A stretch of 64,000 nucleotides of DNA from assembly GCA_964426605.1 (NCBI GenBank), contig CAYRQK010000001.1, positions 558,001-622,000 of the forward strand. The letters run 5' to 3'. Under the pieces are notes generated by a model. That model worked only from the letters and a program-made list of their open reading frames with translations, was not told the DNA's origin and did not search any database. Each line of letters opens with the position of its first letter. The first letter of the stretch is position 1. Position numbers and translations under genes: made by a program. Shown here piece by piece: positions 33,302-41,821 of the stretch. Source of the stretch: JAGQNT01 sp964426605 (GTDB lineage: Bacteria > Patescibacteriota > Saccharimonadia > Saccharimonadales > UBA4665).

Positions 33302-34099
33302 CTATTTGCGTTTGGCTGACTTCTGTTTTATGGCCGCTAATGTTAGCTCGGTGCGCTGGCGGGCGTAGGTACAGAATTCGCACGGGCCGCCCATAATGTG
33401 GTCGCCCACCGGTGGCATATCATCACTCTCCATGGCTTGCTTCATCTTTAGTAGCGTCGGCTCGATCCAAGCGTCATTACCGGTATACGGAATCAGCTTG
33501 GTCTTAAATTCCAGCTGGTCACCAAAGCCATCCGCGTCCATACGGGCGTTCGTATATACAAAATAGCCGGTGTCGCTCACCACGAAACCATTTTGGCGCA
33601 GCAGCCACTGATAGACTTCCAGCTGGCGCTTGTAGCTAATTTGCCAATCACTACTTATACTCACCTCTTTGTTTTTGCTGGTCGCCTTGTAATCCACCAC
33701 TATCAGCTCACCGTCGTCATTCACCCAGACATCGTCGATCGCTCCAAAGACATGCAGGTTGGTCGGCTGATGTAGCGTCGTTACACCTGTAAAATTATAG
33801 CGCCAGGTGTCCAGGTCCTTGTGCTGGTATGGCACCGCCTTGATTTGATTATCAAGCATAATAGGGTGCGGCGTGCCAGCCTTGCGGTGCACATCAAATT
33901 CTTTTTTATAGAGCTCATCGATTGTCTTATTAATATTAAACGGCGGCGAGCTGGGCCTCGTAATCTTCAGTCGCACATCCAACCAAAAACAGCGTTGGCA
34001 CTGCATAAATAGCTCGATTTTTGATCTCGAAACTTTAAATGCCGCCGTCTGCCCCGGTTGGTACGGTACACTCCGCTGTCTCATATATCCACTTGCCAT
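33302..34099 (-). CDS. RecB/Cas4-like PD-(D/E)XK nuclease
   Basis: The 265-residue protein carries the nuclease core: GAIDDVW, then LIVVDYKATSK (the DxK element) and QLEVYQWLL (Gln-Tyr motif), in the order seen in RecB-type and Cas4 nucleases. Cysteines at the two ends, MQCQRCFW near residue 33 and GGPCEFCTYA near 240, could hold an iron-sulfur cluster as in Cas4 and AddB. No cas gene or CRISPR array is in the window, so a role in DNA repair is more likely. TATACT ends nine bases before the ATG. Confidence 0.85.
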   Translation of the reverse strand: MASGYMRQRSVPYQPGQTAAFKVSRSKIELFMQCQRCFWLDVRLKITRPSSPPFNINKTIDELYKKEFDVHRKAGTPHPIMLDNQIKAVPYQHKDLDTWRYNFTGVTTLHQPTNLHVFGAIDDVWVNDDGELIVVDYKATSKNKEVSISSDWQISYKRQLEVYQWLLRQNGFVVSDTGYFVYTNARMDADGFGDQLEFKTKLIPYTGNDAWIEPTLLKMKQAMESDDMPPVGDHIMGGPCEFCTYARQRTELTLAAIKQKSAKRK

Positions 34100-34108
34100 T
34101 ACTTAGGT

Positions 34109-34114
34109 AGTATA
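34109..34114 (-). promoter_or_regulatory. -10 element, leaderless start of nuclease gene
   Basis: TATACT at 34114-34109 lies nine bases before the ATG at 34099, just past the end of the RlmD-like gene. Confidence 0.55.
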
Positions 34115-34124
34115 GCTGAAGCGG

Positions 34125-35396
34125 CTATGGTTTACGCGTTAATATGGCGAGCGTTTCGATGTGCGGGGTGCGAGGAAAGAAGTTGAAGACTTCGATGGGC
34201 GCAATATCGTAGGCTTCCTGCAGTAGTGCCAGGTCGCGCATTTGAGTCGCTGGGTTACAGCTAAGGTAGATGATCTGGGGTGGTTTTACCTCGATCAATC
34301 TGTCGCAGATTCTGCGGTGCAGGCCAGCTCGTGGCGGGTCAAAAATCACGGGGCTATCAGCCGTAATATGGTCTAGGGCATTCTCGGTTGAGGCCTCTAC
34401 TACCTCCGCCTGGAGGCTACTGCGTTCTACATTCTCTCGTGTCATCACGGCCGTTGGACCATGGAGCTCTACGAGCGTAACCTGCTTTTTTGCAGCAGTC
34501 AGGCCTATGCTACCCACACCGGCGTACATATCAATTGGGTCAGCCTGGCAGACTTCGCGGATGCGCGACAATACCTGTTCGTATATCGGCACATTTATTT
34601 GGAAGAACGAATCAACGTCATATGCAAATTTTTGGCTAAGCAATTCGTCACTCAAATGACAGTCGCCGATTTCATACAATAACTTGGTTGGCACAGACGC
34701 TGGGCTTTTTGGATCGGAATAATAGACTCGTAAGCCTTGTAGTCCGGTTGGTAGCTGCAGCTGCTTAAACGCCCTGGGCCGCACAAACAAAGCTGCCACT
34801 GCATTACCCGCTTGGTCACATCGAACAACTATTGTCTTCAGGTCGCCGCCCCGGATATTATGTGTGTTAAGCTCATCGCACATTTTGTTTGCAGCAATAT
34901 CGACAGCAGTCATAGCCAGCTTGCTGCCGAGCACTATATGCTTATTGTGGCTACCCCGCGTATGAAGGGCCAAATGCAGTCCTTCGTCATCTCCCCAAAA
35001 GCTATATTCCATCTTGTTTCGATAGTGCCATTGACGCTCATCGTGCACCGTCTGGTCTGCCACGGGTATACCCAAATGGTCTTGCTCAACCAGGTCGCGT
35101 ACGATGTTATTTTTATAACGATTCTCAGTAGTATATGAAATTATCTGCCACGGACTAGTGGCCAGATAGTTCTCTTCCCGTGGTTCTATGCGTTCCGGGG
35201 AAGCTTCAATAACGTCCTCCGCGATGCCTTCTGCATAATTTCGCCTCTGTTTCGTAACACGAACCCGCACAAATTCCCCTGGCAATGCATTCCAAACGAA
35301 TATTGTCTTCCCACTCGGCAAAATCCCTAAGCCTTGACCACCCGGCACAATCTTATCAATACGAACTTCAGCCAATTCGACAGATATCTTGCTCAT
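34125..35396 (-). CDS. RNA (uracil-C5) methyltransferase, RlmD/TrmA family
   Basis: The 423-residue protein has an N-terminal TRAM domain (about 1-60), a central domain with FFQIN, the SAM-binding stretch PIDMYAGVGSIGL, DPPRAGLHRRICD and the catalytic Cys in LSCNPATQMRD. These enzymes make 5-methyluridine in rRNA or tRNA. The four-cysteine cluster of E. coli RlmD is missing, as in many homologues, and the exact site modified is unknown. It overlaps the HAD gene by four bases and lies in the heliorhodopsin operon. Confidence 0.9.
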   Translation of the reverse strand: MSKISVELAEVRIDKIVPGGQGLGILPSGKTIFVWNALPGEFVRVRVTKQRRNYAEGIAEDVIEASPERIEPREENYLATSPWQIISYTTENRYKNNIVRDLVEQDHLGIPVADQTVHDERQWHYRNKMEYSFWGDDEGLHLALHTRGSHNKHIVLGSKLAMTAVDIAANKMCDELNTHNIRGGDLKTIVVRCDQAGNAVAALFVRPRAFKQLQLPTGLQGLRVYYSDPKSPASVPTKLLYEIGDCHLSDELLSQKFAYDVDSFFQINVPIYEQVLSRIREVCQADPIDMYAGVGSIGLTAAKKQVTLVELHGPTAVMTRENVERSSLQAEVVEASTENALDHITADSPVIFDPPRAGLHRRICDRLIEVKPPQIIYLSCNPATQMRDLALLQEAYDIAPIEVFNFFPRTPHIETLAILTRKP

Positions 35397-36028
35397 GACT
35401 GATTGTTATTAATACATCGCCGTAGTTTAGTCGGTTCAAAGACTAGGTTATCCGGCTTGTGTCGTCTGAGAGCTTTGGCGCTATTGTACCCCCATGTCAC
35501 GGCAATGGAGTGTACCCCTGCCCTGTGGGCAGCCTCGATATCACGGGTCTCGTCGCCAACGTAGATCATGTCAGCTGGTTTACGACCGGTCTGTCTAGCC
35601 AATTTTCGTAGTAGTCGAGCCTTACCACGCAGTCGGGCGTCCGCAAATATACTATCGAATACCAACTCAAGTTTATGTTGAGTAATAAATGTATCAATAT
35701 TATCTCGACTATTTGAGCTGATGATATACAACCCGTAGCCGTCACGTTTGAGAGCCCGCAACACACTCGACATACCATCAATAAGTTTCACATGACTCAT
35801 TTGCTTAGCCAACATTTTCCGCCCTCGAAATACCAAGTACGGCATTTTCCAATATGGTACTTTGAGTTCTCGTGCCACTTCAATAAGAGCCATGCCACGT
35901 AACCGGTTTATCTCACTTTTGCGAAGCAAGACTGAGTGATCTGTTACCCTATAGAAAATATCGAGTGCCAGCAAGAACGTATCGGCAATAGTCCCATCGA
36001 AATCAAAAACAACGAGTGGCTTCATCAC
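35393..36028 (-). CDS. HAD family phosphatase (phosphoglycolate phosphatase-like)
   Basis: The 211-residue hydrolase has the nucleophile motif VVFDFDGTIADT near residue 10, motif II IISSNSRDN, a Lys in motif III (ARLRGKARLL) and the acidic motif IV YVGDETRDIEAAHRAG. A helical cap domain separates motifs I and II. The substrate is a small phosphorylated metabolite, not identifiable here. It begins immediately after the heliorhodopsin stop codon and overlaps the RlmD-like gene by four bases. Confidence 0.9.
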   Translation of the reverse strand: MMKPLVVFDFDGTIADTFLLALDIFYRVTDHSVLLRKSEINRLRGMALIEVARELKVPYWKMPYLVFRGRKMLAKQMSHVKLIDGMSSVLRALKRDGYGLYIISSNSRDNIDTFITQHKLELVFDSIFADARLRGKARLLRKLARQTGRKPADMIYVGDETRDIEAAHRAGVHSIAVTWGYNSAKALRRHKPDNLVFEPTKLRRCINNNQS

Positions 36029-36838
36029 TTAAGGCTTGAGTACTCCAGCAAAAATCTGCCACACAATGGCCGTCTTAACGATGATACTAAACAGTAAGTA
36101 ATACCGCTCGATACTAAAATATTTCTTACGAAATGCGGGATAAAAAGATTCTACATACAACAACGCCACGAGTCCACAGCAATACACAAATGCGCTACCG
36201 ACAAGCCAGTAGACAAACGTCGGTATGTGGCCATTGCCCAGAATATTGGTTGCCGCAAGATATGCAGCAATTGCTAGCCAGCTTGCTCCGCTAACCAGCA
36301 CAACTAGTCCATAGGAAATCCAGTTCGCAGACCCCTCGCGCCGTTTGGCATATACGGTCTCAACCAACCAGCAACAGCCGTGCAACACTAGTGACAGCAC
36401 AAACAATAACCCCAAACTGACCACATCATACATACCTGCCAGGATCGCAATCGCCACCAGCATAATCCCCGTAGTGAGTGCGTACTCGACCCACCGCGCA
36501 CAGTTGACACCCGCCCGCAAGCTCGCCTCGTAACGCTCGCGCCACACCGTAGCCACGGCCGCATGCACCACAGCTGCAATCAGCAACAACGATACTATAA
36601 AATAGACCATGTTTATATCAAAAAGATGATGTGTTGCGGGTGCTAACACGATAGTGCCCGTTGATGTACTCTGCAGACTATCAACGTTCAAAAACGACGC
36701 ATTGACAGGAAAGTGCTTAGCCACCGCAAGCAACAAAATCGCTCCAGCCTGGACCACAAATATTGCCGCCAGCCAGATATTCCATTTTCGCAACGAATCA
36801 GTTGTTGGCTCAGCCCTTAGTTTACCCATAAAAGTCAT
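36029..36838 (-). CDS. Heliorhodopsin
   Basis: Heliorhodopsins are seven-helix retinal photoreceptors in inverted topology, without clear ion-pump activity. The 269-residue protein has the family features: RKWN before helix 1, the counterion motif CARWVEYALTTGIM (Glu118), a long middle linker, and a last helix with the retinal lysine in IIVKTAIVWQIFAGVL (Lys255). Seven hydrophobic segments are visible. ATG at 36838 is chosen because TATGAT ends six bases upstream. It heads an operon with a HAD phosphatase and an RNA methyltransferase, and diverges from msrA. No retinal synthesis gene is in the window. Confidence 0.9.
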   Translation of the reverse strand: MTFMGKLRAEPTTDSLRKWNIWLAAIFVVQAGAILLLAVAKHFPVNASFLNVDSLQSTSTGTIVLAPATHHLFDINMVYFIVSLLLIAAVVHAAVATVWRERYEASLRAGVNCARWVEYALTTGIMLVAIAILAGMYDVVSLGLLFVLSLVLHGCCWLVETVYAKRREGSANWISYGLVVLVSGASWLAIAAYLAATNILGNGHIPTFVYWLVGSAFVYCCGLVALLYVESFYPAFRKKYFSIERYYLLFSIIVKTAIVWQIFAGVLKP

Positions 36839-36844
36839 GTAGCT

Positions 36845-36865
36845 ATCATAGCATGCTGCTACACT
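36845..36865. promoter_or_regulatory. Divergent leaderless promoters of heliorhodopsin and msrA
   Basis: Minus-strand TATGAT at 36850-36845 and plus-strand TACACT at 36860-36865 each end six bases before their start codons. Only 33 bases lie between the two start codons, so one regulator could control both. Confidence 0.6.
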
Positions 36866-36871
36866 AGATAT

Positions 36872-37402
36872 ATGAAGCAAACAGCGACACTCGGCGGCGG
36901 CTGCTACTGGTGCCTAGAGGCGTTTTATCAACGTGTGCACGGCATCGATAACGTGACGTCCGGCTATAGCGGTGGCACGCTCGAACACCCCACGGTCAAC
37001 GACGTATATGCCGGCGGCACTGGCCATGCTGAAGTTGTCCAATTGCAATTTGACCCAGATACCATCAGTTACCGCGACATCCTGGAGATATTCTTCGTGA
37101 TGCACGACCCAACCACACTCAATCGCCAAGGCAATGACATCGGCGAAATATATCGCTCGGTAATCTTCTATCACAACGACCCCCAGAAAGCGACTGCCGA
37201 GGACATGATCACCCATTTCGCGCCTACACTCTACAAAGACTCTGTCGTGACACAACTAAAACCGCTTGGCACGTTCTGGCCCGCCGACGCATACATGCAA
37301 GACTACTATAATCGCAACCCGAGGGCCGGATACTGCACCATGGTTATAGACCCCAAGATCCAAAAACTCCGCCAAAAATTTGCTACCAGGCTAAAAAAGT
37401 AA
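36872..37402 (+). CDS. msrA: Peptide methionine sulfoxide reductase MsrA
   Basis: MsrA repairs oxidised methionine (S-sulfoxide). The 176-residue protein has the catalytic Cys in GGCYWCLEAFYQR (residues 9-21; GCFWC in most homologues), VTSGYSGG, HAEVVQLQFDP and PAGYC-like RAGYC near the C-terminus, a possible resolving Cys. The single plus-strand gene lies between the heliorhodopsin operon and DUF427, ending three bases before the convergent DUF427 gene. Divergence from a photoreceptor suggests a link to light-driven oxidative stress. Confidence 0.95.
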   Translation: MKQTATLGGGCYWCLEAFYQRVHGIDNVTSGYSGGTLEHPTVNDVYAGGTGHAEVVQLQFDPDTISYRDILEIFFVMHDPTTLNRQGNDIGEIYRSVIFYHNDPQKATAEDMITHFAPTLYKDSVVTQLKPLGTFWPADAYMQDYYNRNPRAGYCTMVIDPKIQKLRQKFATRLKK

Positions 37403-37405
37403 ATC

Positions 37406-37708
37406 CTATTCGGTCACTGTCACATCGCGCCAAAAGGCTACGTAATTGGAAAAGTCTCTTTTGACAATCTCGATAGACGTCGGTTTGGGCTCGGGGTAGC
37501 TCCAGGCATTATCCTTACTCCACTGATCGCCTCGACCAACATCAAAATACTGGCACTCGCCCTTCCATGGGCACGTATATGGCGTATCACTTTTGCGCAG
37601 TAATTCTTGCTTGATTGAGCTCGGTGGAAAATACCAATTCTGTTCGATATATATCAAATCGTCTTTGTCTGCCTCGGCAATTACCGTATCGTTCCATACT
37701 GCTTTCAT
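37406..37708 (-). CDS. DUF427 domain protein
   Basis: The 100-residue protein has the DUF427 pattern: MKAVWNDTVIAEAD, a Tyr-rich turn (NWYFPPSS), and TPYTCPWKGECQYFDV. The family adopts a beta-rich fold of unknown biochemical role. Its ATG overlaps the mscS stop by four bases, so it is co-translated with the mechanosensitive channel. Confidence 0.88.
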   Translation of the reverse strand: MKAVWNDTVIAEADKDDLIYIEQNWYFPPSSIKQELLRKSDTPYTCPWKGECQYFDVGRGDQWSKDNAWSYPEPKPTSIEIVKRDFSNYVAFWRDVTVTE

Positions 37709-38550
37709 GATTTTGTCTCCTTCTTTTGCTTTATATTATCGTGCACCACCCGCTGCGGATAAGGCCGTTCGATACCATGCTTGTCAAAAGCCGACTTGAT
37801 GCGCCGACGAAATTCGCCGGCTACCGCCCACTGGTTAATTGGGACTGTCTTGCCAAGCGCCCGGATGATAACCGATGAACTAGTGAAGCCATCAACTCGG
37901 TAGAATTGTACCGGCTCGACAATAAATTCACGCCAGTCCTTGTCTTTCGCAAGCTCGCTGCCCACCTCATTAATGACCTCCTCCACCTTATCGAGGTCCG
38001 AGCCCCAGCCAACATGCAGCTCGATATTCGCCCGCGACCACTCCGAAGTCATATTGGTAATAACACCAGCGTCACCATTCCGGACGTAGTGCAGATTGCC
38101 GTCTAGGTCACGCAATTTTGTAATACGGATCGTAATATCTTCAACCGTACCAGAGGTCACTCCGGCAAGCATAACGACGTCTCCCACCCGATACTGATTC
38201 TCAACGATAATATAGATGCCGGCAATATAATCTCTGAATGCACTCTGAGCAATGATACCAAAAACTAAACCAAGCGCTCCAGCGCCAGTCACTAGTGCCG
38301 CCAAATTAACCCCAACGATATTCAGAACGACGATGCTGGCAATACCCCATATCAGCACTCTGCTCAACGGCCGAAAAACATGAAGCAAGGTATCCTCGCG
38401 TTTGGCATCTTCAGCTCGATTGACATGATCCTTGCCACGATGCACCGCCCGGCGCACAAGTGTATTGATACTCTCCCGAACCAGCAGCTGCGCAGCCCCG
38501 GCCGCAAGAATCACCACCACAATCTTTACGACCACATCCATGTTATGCAT
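37705..38550 (-). CDS. Small-conductance mechanosensitive channel (MscS family)
   Basis: The 281-residue protein has an N-terminal helix, two further helices, the pore-lining segment with small residues (LAALVTGAGALGLVFGIIAQ), and the cytoplasmic beta domain starting VGDVVMLAGVTSGTVEDITIR. MscS channels release solutes on hypoosmotic shock. GGTGAG lies just before the ATG at 38550; an ATG three codons downstream is an alternative. DUF427 follows with four bases of overlap. Confidence 0.92.
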   Translation of the reverse strand: MHNMDVVVKIVVVILAAGAAQLLVRESINTLVRRAVHRGKDHVNRAEDAKREDTLLHVFRPLSRVLIWGIASIVVLNIVGVNLAALVTGAGALGLVFGIIAQSAFRDYIAGIYIIVENQYRVGDVVMLAGVTSGTVEDITIRITKLRDLDGNLHYVRNGDAGVITNMTSEWSRANIELHVGWGSDLDKVEEVINEVGSELAKDKDWREFIVEPVQFYRVDGFTSSSVIIRALGKTVPINQWAVAGEFRRRIKSAFDKHGIERPYPQRVVHDNIKQKKETKS

Positions 38551-38598
38551 ACTCTCACCTTAGCGGATACGGCCGCCTACTACAAGAACCATAAGCGT

Positions 38599-39168
38599 TT
38601 AGGCTGACTGTTGGTTACGCCCGGCCTTCAACAATTGCCCAAACCATAGCAACTCGTCGAGAAGCCCACTGGCGCTCCCGTCGTAACGTTCGACATATTC
38701 AGGCTTCATCTGGCCCGTCTCATCAAAGATGTCCTGCACATACGGGAAGTATACGTCCCGACTCATGGCTACCAGCTTCATCTTGCGCACAACAGGCACC
38801 AGTGATTCAATCGCTCGCACACCACCCCAATTGCCATTACTTACGCCAGCAAAGGCCACTGGTTTGCGATTGTACAGTCGCAATTCGCTGTCCAACATCC
38901 GCTTCAAGCTACCCGGAAAACTATGATTATACTCGGGTGTCACTATAAAAAATGCATCGGCCCGCTCAACAATTTGCGTGTAGCGCGAGTCCTTGCCCTC
39001 CGGCTCATTGCCATCACCCGAAAACGTAAAATCTTTTGGATCAACAAGAGTCACCTCTAGGCCTTCGTGTCGCTGAGCCAGGCCAGCAATGTAGCGGGCG
39101 ACCTTAATAGACTCGCGCTGCTCGCGAGTCGTTCCTGCTAAAACTGCCAAGTGCATAGTGTCGGACAC
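38599..39168 (-). CDS. NADPH-dependent FMN reductase family protein
   Basis: The 189-residue flavodoxin-like protein has an FMN phosphate loop near residue 11 (LAGTTREQRESIKVA), VTPEYNHSFPGSLKRMLD and FAGVSNGNWGGVRA, matching the NADPH-dependent FMN/quinone reductase family. It may reduce quinones, azo dyes or chromate-like oxidants. Start is GTG at 39168, six bases after TACAGT (leaderless), or ATG at 39156 with AGGAAGG upstream; the choice is unsure. Confidence 0.88.
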   Translation of the reverse strand: MSDTMHLAVLAGTTREQRESIKVARYIAGLAQRHEGLEVTLVDPKDFTFSGDGNEPEGKDSRYTQIVERADAFFIVTPEYNHSFPGSLKRMLDSELRLYNRKPVAFAGVSNGNWGGVRAIESLVPVVRKMKLVAMSRDVYFPYVQDIFDETGQMKPEYVERYDGSASGLLDELLWFGQLLKAGRNQQSA

Positions 39169-39187
39169 CTTCCTACTGTAGCACGGG

Positions 39188-41395
39188 TCAGGTCGTCTTC
39201 TTTAATACTTCCTCGAGGCCAGTTGTAATCCGTGCCAAATCGATCAAGTCGCCGTCGTAGGCTATAAAATTAGGTTGCCACGCCGGGTCAAATTTATTTT
39301 TGAATTGCTCCAGGCCAAATGAAGAGAACCGGCCAGCAGCCAGGCGTCGCGCGATAGTAATCAGGCCCGACCCAACACCGGCCAGCGGTACAAAGCCAAG
39401 ATCAAACGTTTGGCATTTCCCTTCTTCATGGAGCTGCCCAATAAGTTGCATCAACAAGAACGGCATCGTACCGTTCTCGCCAGGCTTATACCGAATAAGG
39501 TCAACGGTGCGTCGGCCGAGGTCACGATACACTGGCAGCTCGTTTGCAAATGCTACCACGGCGCCGCTGGCATCCCGGACCACATGTAACCGGCACGAGC
39601 GCAGGTACGTGTCATCGAAATATCCAAGTGCAAACCCTCGCTCTACATGGTGGCCACTAGCAAGCCACGTGTCAGACACCTGGCGTAATGCAATCATCAG
39701 GCCTGCGGAGTGCGGTGGAGCCAACAATTCATAACTCAAGCCAACCTTACGAGCACGATTACGCTGCCAACGCCACCATTTATCATTGCTCGTTTTATCT
39801 ACAAAACCTGCAATATCAATGAGTGCACTGGAGCCAATTTTGATAATCTTTAGATCATCTGCGTAGAGCGCTCGAGAGCGTTCTTGTACCAGCAAGAAGC
39901 ATACCGCCCAGCCGCGCGAACGACACATCGCCACAAAATTCTTGAGAAGCGCAGGTTGAGCAGCCGCTGATGCAACGGGGTCAGCGAGCGCAAACGCGAC
40001 TGCGCCGACGACATGATACGCTACAAGGCCATCACCGTTAGCCGAAAAATAATAGCTCTTGTCGAGTGGCCAAATTTTAAAATGATCCTCGGTACTCGTG
40101 CTGTAACGCCCCAAGAGTTTCTCGGCCCTATAACGATCATCGTCACGACGCACCGGCCGAAATTGCGCTGGCCGAAACAGACTCCAAGCCATCGCCGCCA
40201 GTGTAGCCGCAGCAAGTGTCTCAATGACGGCCTGCAAGCGCTCACTGTCTCGTGCCTCGAGCCTGTCCTCGTCACGACGTGCCACATACTCCGGCCGCTG
40301 ATACGTCGCACGAAGGTCGTGGCGCACGACTTGCTGCCAACCGAACAGTGACGACAGCAACATGCTTAGTACAACCGCGGCCAAGACACCACCTACCACA
40401 ACCGCCGTGTCCTTGATGCGGTGCTCAAATGATAGCGGCAAGACATTGCGGTCAAATGCTCCGCGTCCATACAGCAAAAGTACAAAAAACAGCAGATTGA
40501 ATATCAACAGAACCGGCGATGGCGTGATGAGGCTGTACTTAATAACTTGCGATCCGAACAACATCAACAAGATGATAGCTGCCCGGCGCTGGCCCAAATT
40601 GATGTGCCGCGCCAAATATAACATAAACACTCCCGCAATAACTGCATGTTGACCGACGAGCGCCGAAACATGGAGTGGGCTGACCGCAAACAAGGACCGA
40701 AGTACACCATGGTGCGTCAGCGCTACCGCGATAGCTAGTGCACCATTCACGAGAGCCACTACGGCAAAGACCCGTCGCAATGACCGTTGTTGCGTGGGCT
40801 TCTTGAGCGATGGCGCATAACCACTGACCAGCCACGCCAGCCAACTCATAATCAGCACTTCATAGGTGTACTGCATGACTACAATCGCCTGCGCATCCAA
40901 CGCACCGCTGACCGCTAACAACGCAAATATTCCCTGCACCGCCAAAAATCCCCAGCTCAGCGCGTGCCGATAACGCACGGCGTGGTACAGCACGAGCCCG
41001 ACGATTACCATCGCCACCATAACCGACTCAATATCATGCACATACGTACTCGCTAGATCCAGACCATGACACGCAGCCAGCTGTACATTGCACCTGTCTG
41101 CACAGATTGCATCAACAGCAAACAGTAGCCCGACGAATAATAACTGCCAGCTTATTATCCGGTCGCGCTGCCACAGCCCAAACAACCACAACGCGCTCAC
41201 TAACAAACCAGCCGCCGCAACATCTGCCACCAGAAATACCCAGCTATGCGGCAACGCTCCAGCCTCATAACTACTAATGAGCTTCAACGTGCCGTAATGC
41301 GCGTGGTAATACGCTGGCGCGAATAACCAACTAACACTCGCTAGCAGAAACAGCGGCAACCAAAGCCGACGTATCAGTCGTATAGATCGATTCAT
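39188..41395 (-). CDS. MprF/LysX-like aminoacyl-phosphatidylglycerol synthase (DUF2156)
   Basis: The 735-residue protein has about ten N-terminal membrane helices (residues 1-360) and a C-terminal cytoplasmic DUF2156 domain of tandem GNAT folds (ADPVASAAAQPALLKNF, WWRWQRNRARKVGLSYELL, LGYFDDTYL, NGTMPFLLMQLI). MprF-type enzymes transfer lysine or alanine from tRNA to phosphatidylglycerol, lowering surface charge. The membrane part resembles actinobacterial LysX more than MprF. A zincin and lysS follow upstream. TATACT ends eight bases before the ATG. Confidence 0.85.
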   Translation of the reverse strand: MNRSIRLIRRLWLPLFLLASVSWLFAPAYYHAHYGTLKLISSYEAGALPHSWVFLVADVAAAGLLVSALWLFGLWQRDRIISWQLLFVGLLFAVDAICADRCNVQLAACHGLDLASTYVHDIESVMVAMVIVGLVLYHAVRYRHALSWGFLAVQGIFALLAVSGALDAQAIVVMQYTYEVLIMSWLAWLVSGYAPSLKKPTQQRSLRRVFAVVALVNGALAIAVALTHHGVLRSLFAVSPLHVSALVGQHAVIAGVFMLYLARHINLGQRRAAIILLMLFGSQVIKYSLITPSPVLLIFNLLFFVLLLYGRGAFDRNVLPLSFEHRIKDTAVVVGGVLAAVVLSMLLSSLFGWQQVVRHDLRATYQRPEYVARRDEDRLEARDSERLQAVIETLAAATLAAMAWSLFRPAQFRPVRRDDDRYRAEKLLGRYSTSTEDHFKIWPLDKSYYFSANGDGLVAYHVVGAVAFALADPVASAAAQPALLKNFVAMCRSRGWAVCFLLVQERSRALYADDLKIIKIGSSALIDIAGFVDKTSNDKWWRWQRNRARKVGLSYELLAPPHSAGLMIALRQVSDTWLASGHHVERGFALGYFDDTYLRSCRLHVVRDASGAVVAFANELPVYRDLGRRTVDLIRYKPGENGTMPFLLMQLIGQLHEEGKCQTFDLGFVPLAGVGSGLITIARRLAAGRFSSFGLEQFKNKFDPAWQPNFIAYDGDLIDLARITTGLEEVLKKTT

Positions 41396-41403
41396 TATTA
41401 CCC

Positions 41404-41409
41404 AGTATA
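41404..41409 (-). promoter_or_regulatory. -10 element, leaderless start of MprF-like gene
   Basis: TATACT at 41409-41404, eight bases before the ATG at 41395. Confidence 0.55.
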
Positions 41410-41418
41410 TCGGGTGAT

Positions 41419-41787
41419 CTACTCTAATGCATGAATTTGTTCATGATCTAGCCCAAAATAGTGCGCCAGCTCGTGCCACATGGTGTGCCGGATCTGTTCC
41501 TTGAGACTCTTCACATCTGTTGCGAAAGCGCAGAGGGGCAACTTAAAGAGTGTAATTTTGTCGGGCAGCGTGGTGTCCCGGCCCTGTCGTTGCGGCAACG
41601 GTATGCCCTCGTATAGGCCAAGCAGGGTTTGGTCATTCCGTAGCATCAGTTTCTGGCGCTGCTCGGGAGTAGGTACATCGGCAAACAAAAACGCAACGTT
41701 ACTGATGTGCGACAGCCGCTCCTCGGGCATCGAGGCCAGCGCTTCGTTGATGAGCTCCTGGAATTCTTGATCAGAGATTTGAACCAT
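41419..41787 (-). CDS. Minimal zincin metallopeptidase (DUF1025/Zincin_1)
   Basis: The 122-residue protein ends with the zinc motif WHELAHYFGLDHEQIHALE, an extended HExxHxxGxxH in which the third His lies seven residues after the second. An upstream KITLFKLPL segment forms the usual edge strand. Such minimal zincins have no known substrate. It lies between the MprF-like gene and lysS. TATTAT ends six bases before the ATG. Confidence 0.9.
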   Translation of the reverse strand: MVQISDQEFQELINEALASMPEERLSHISNVAFLFADVPTPEQRQKLMLRNDQTLLGLYEGIPLPQRQGRDTTLPDKITLFKLPLCAFATDVKSLKEQIRHTMWHELAHYFGLDHEQIHALE

Positions 41788-41793
41788 ACATGT

Positions 41794-41799
41794 ATAATA
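41794..41799 (-). promoter_or_regulatory. -10 element, leaderless start of zincin gene
   Basis: TATTAT lies six bases before the ATG at 41787. An alternative TATAGT at 41804-41799 is eleven bases away. Confidence 0.45.
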
Positions 41800-41821
41800 C
41801 TATACTTTTTATAGTAACGGG

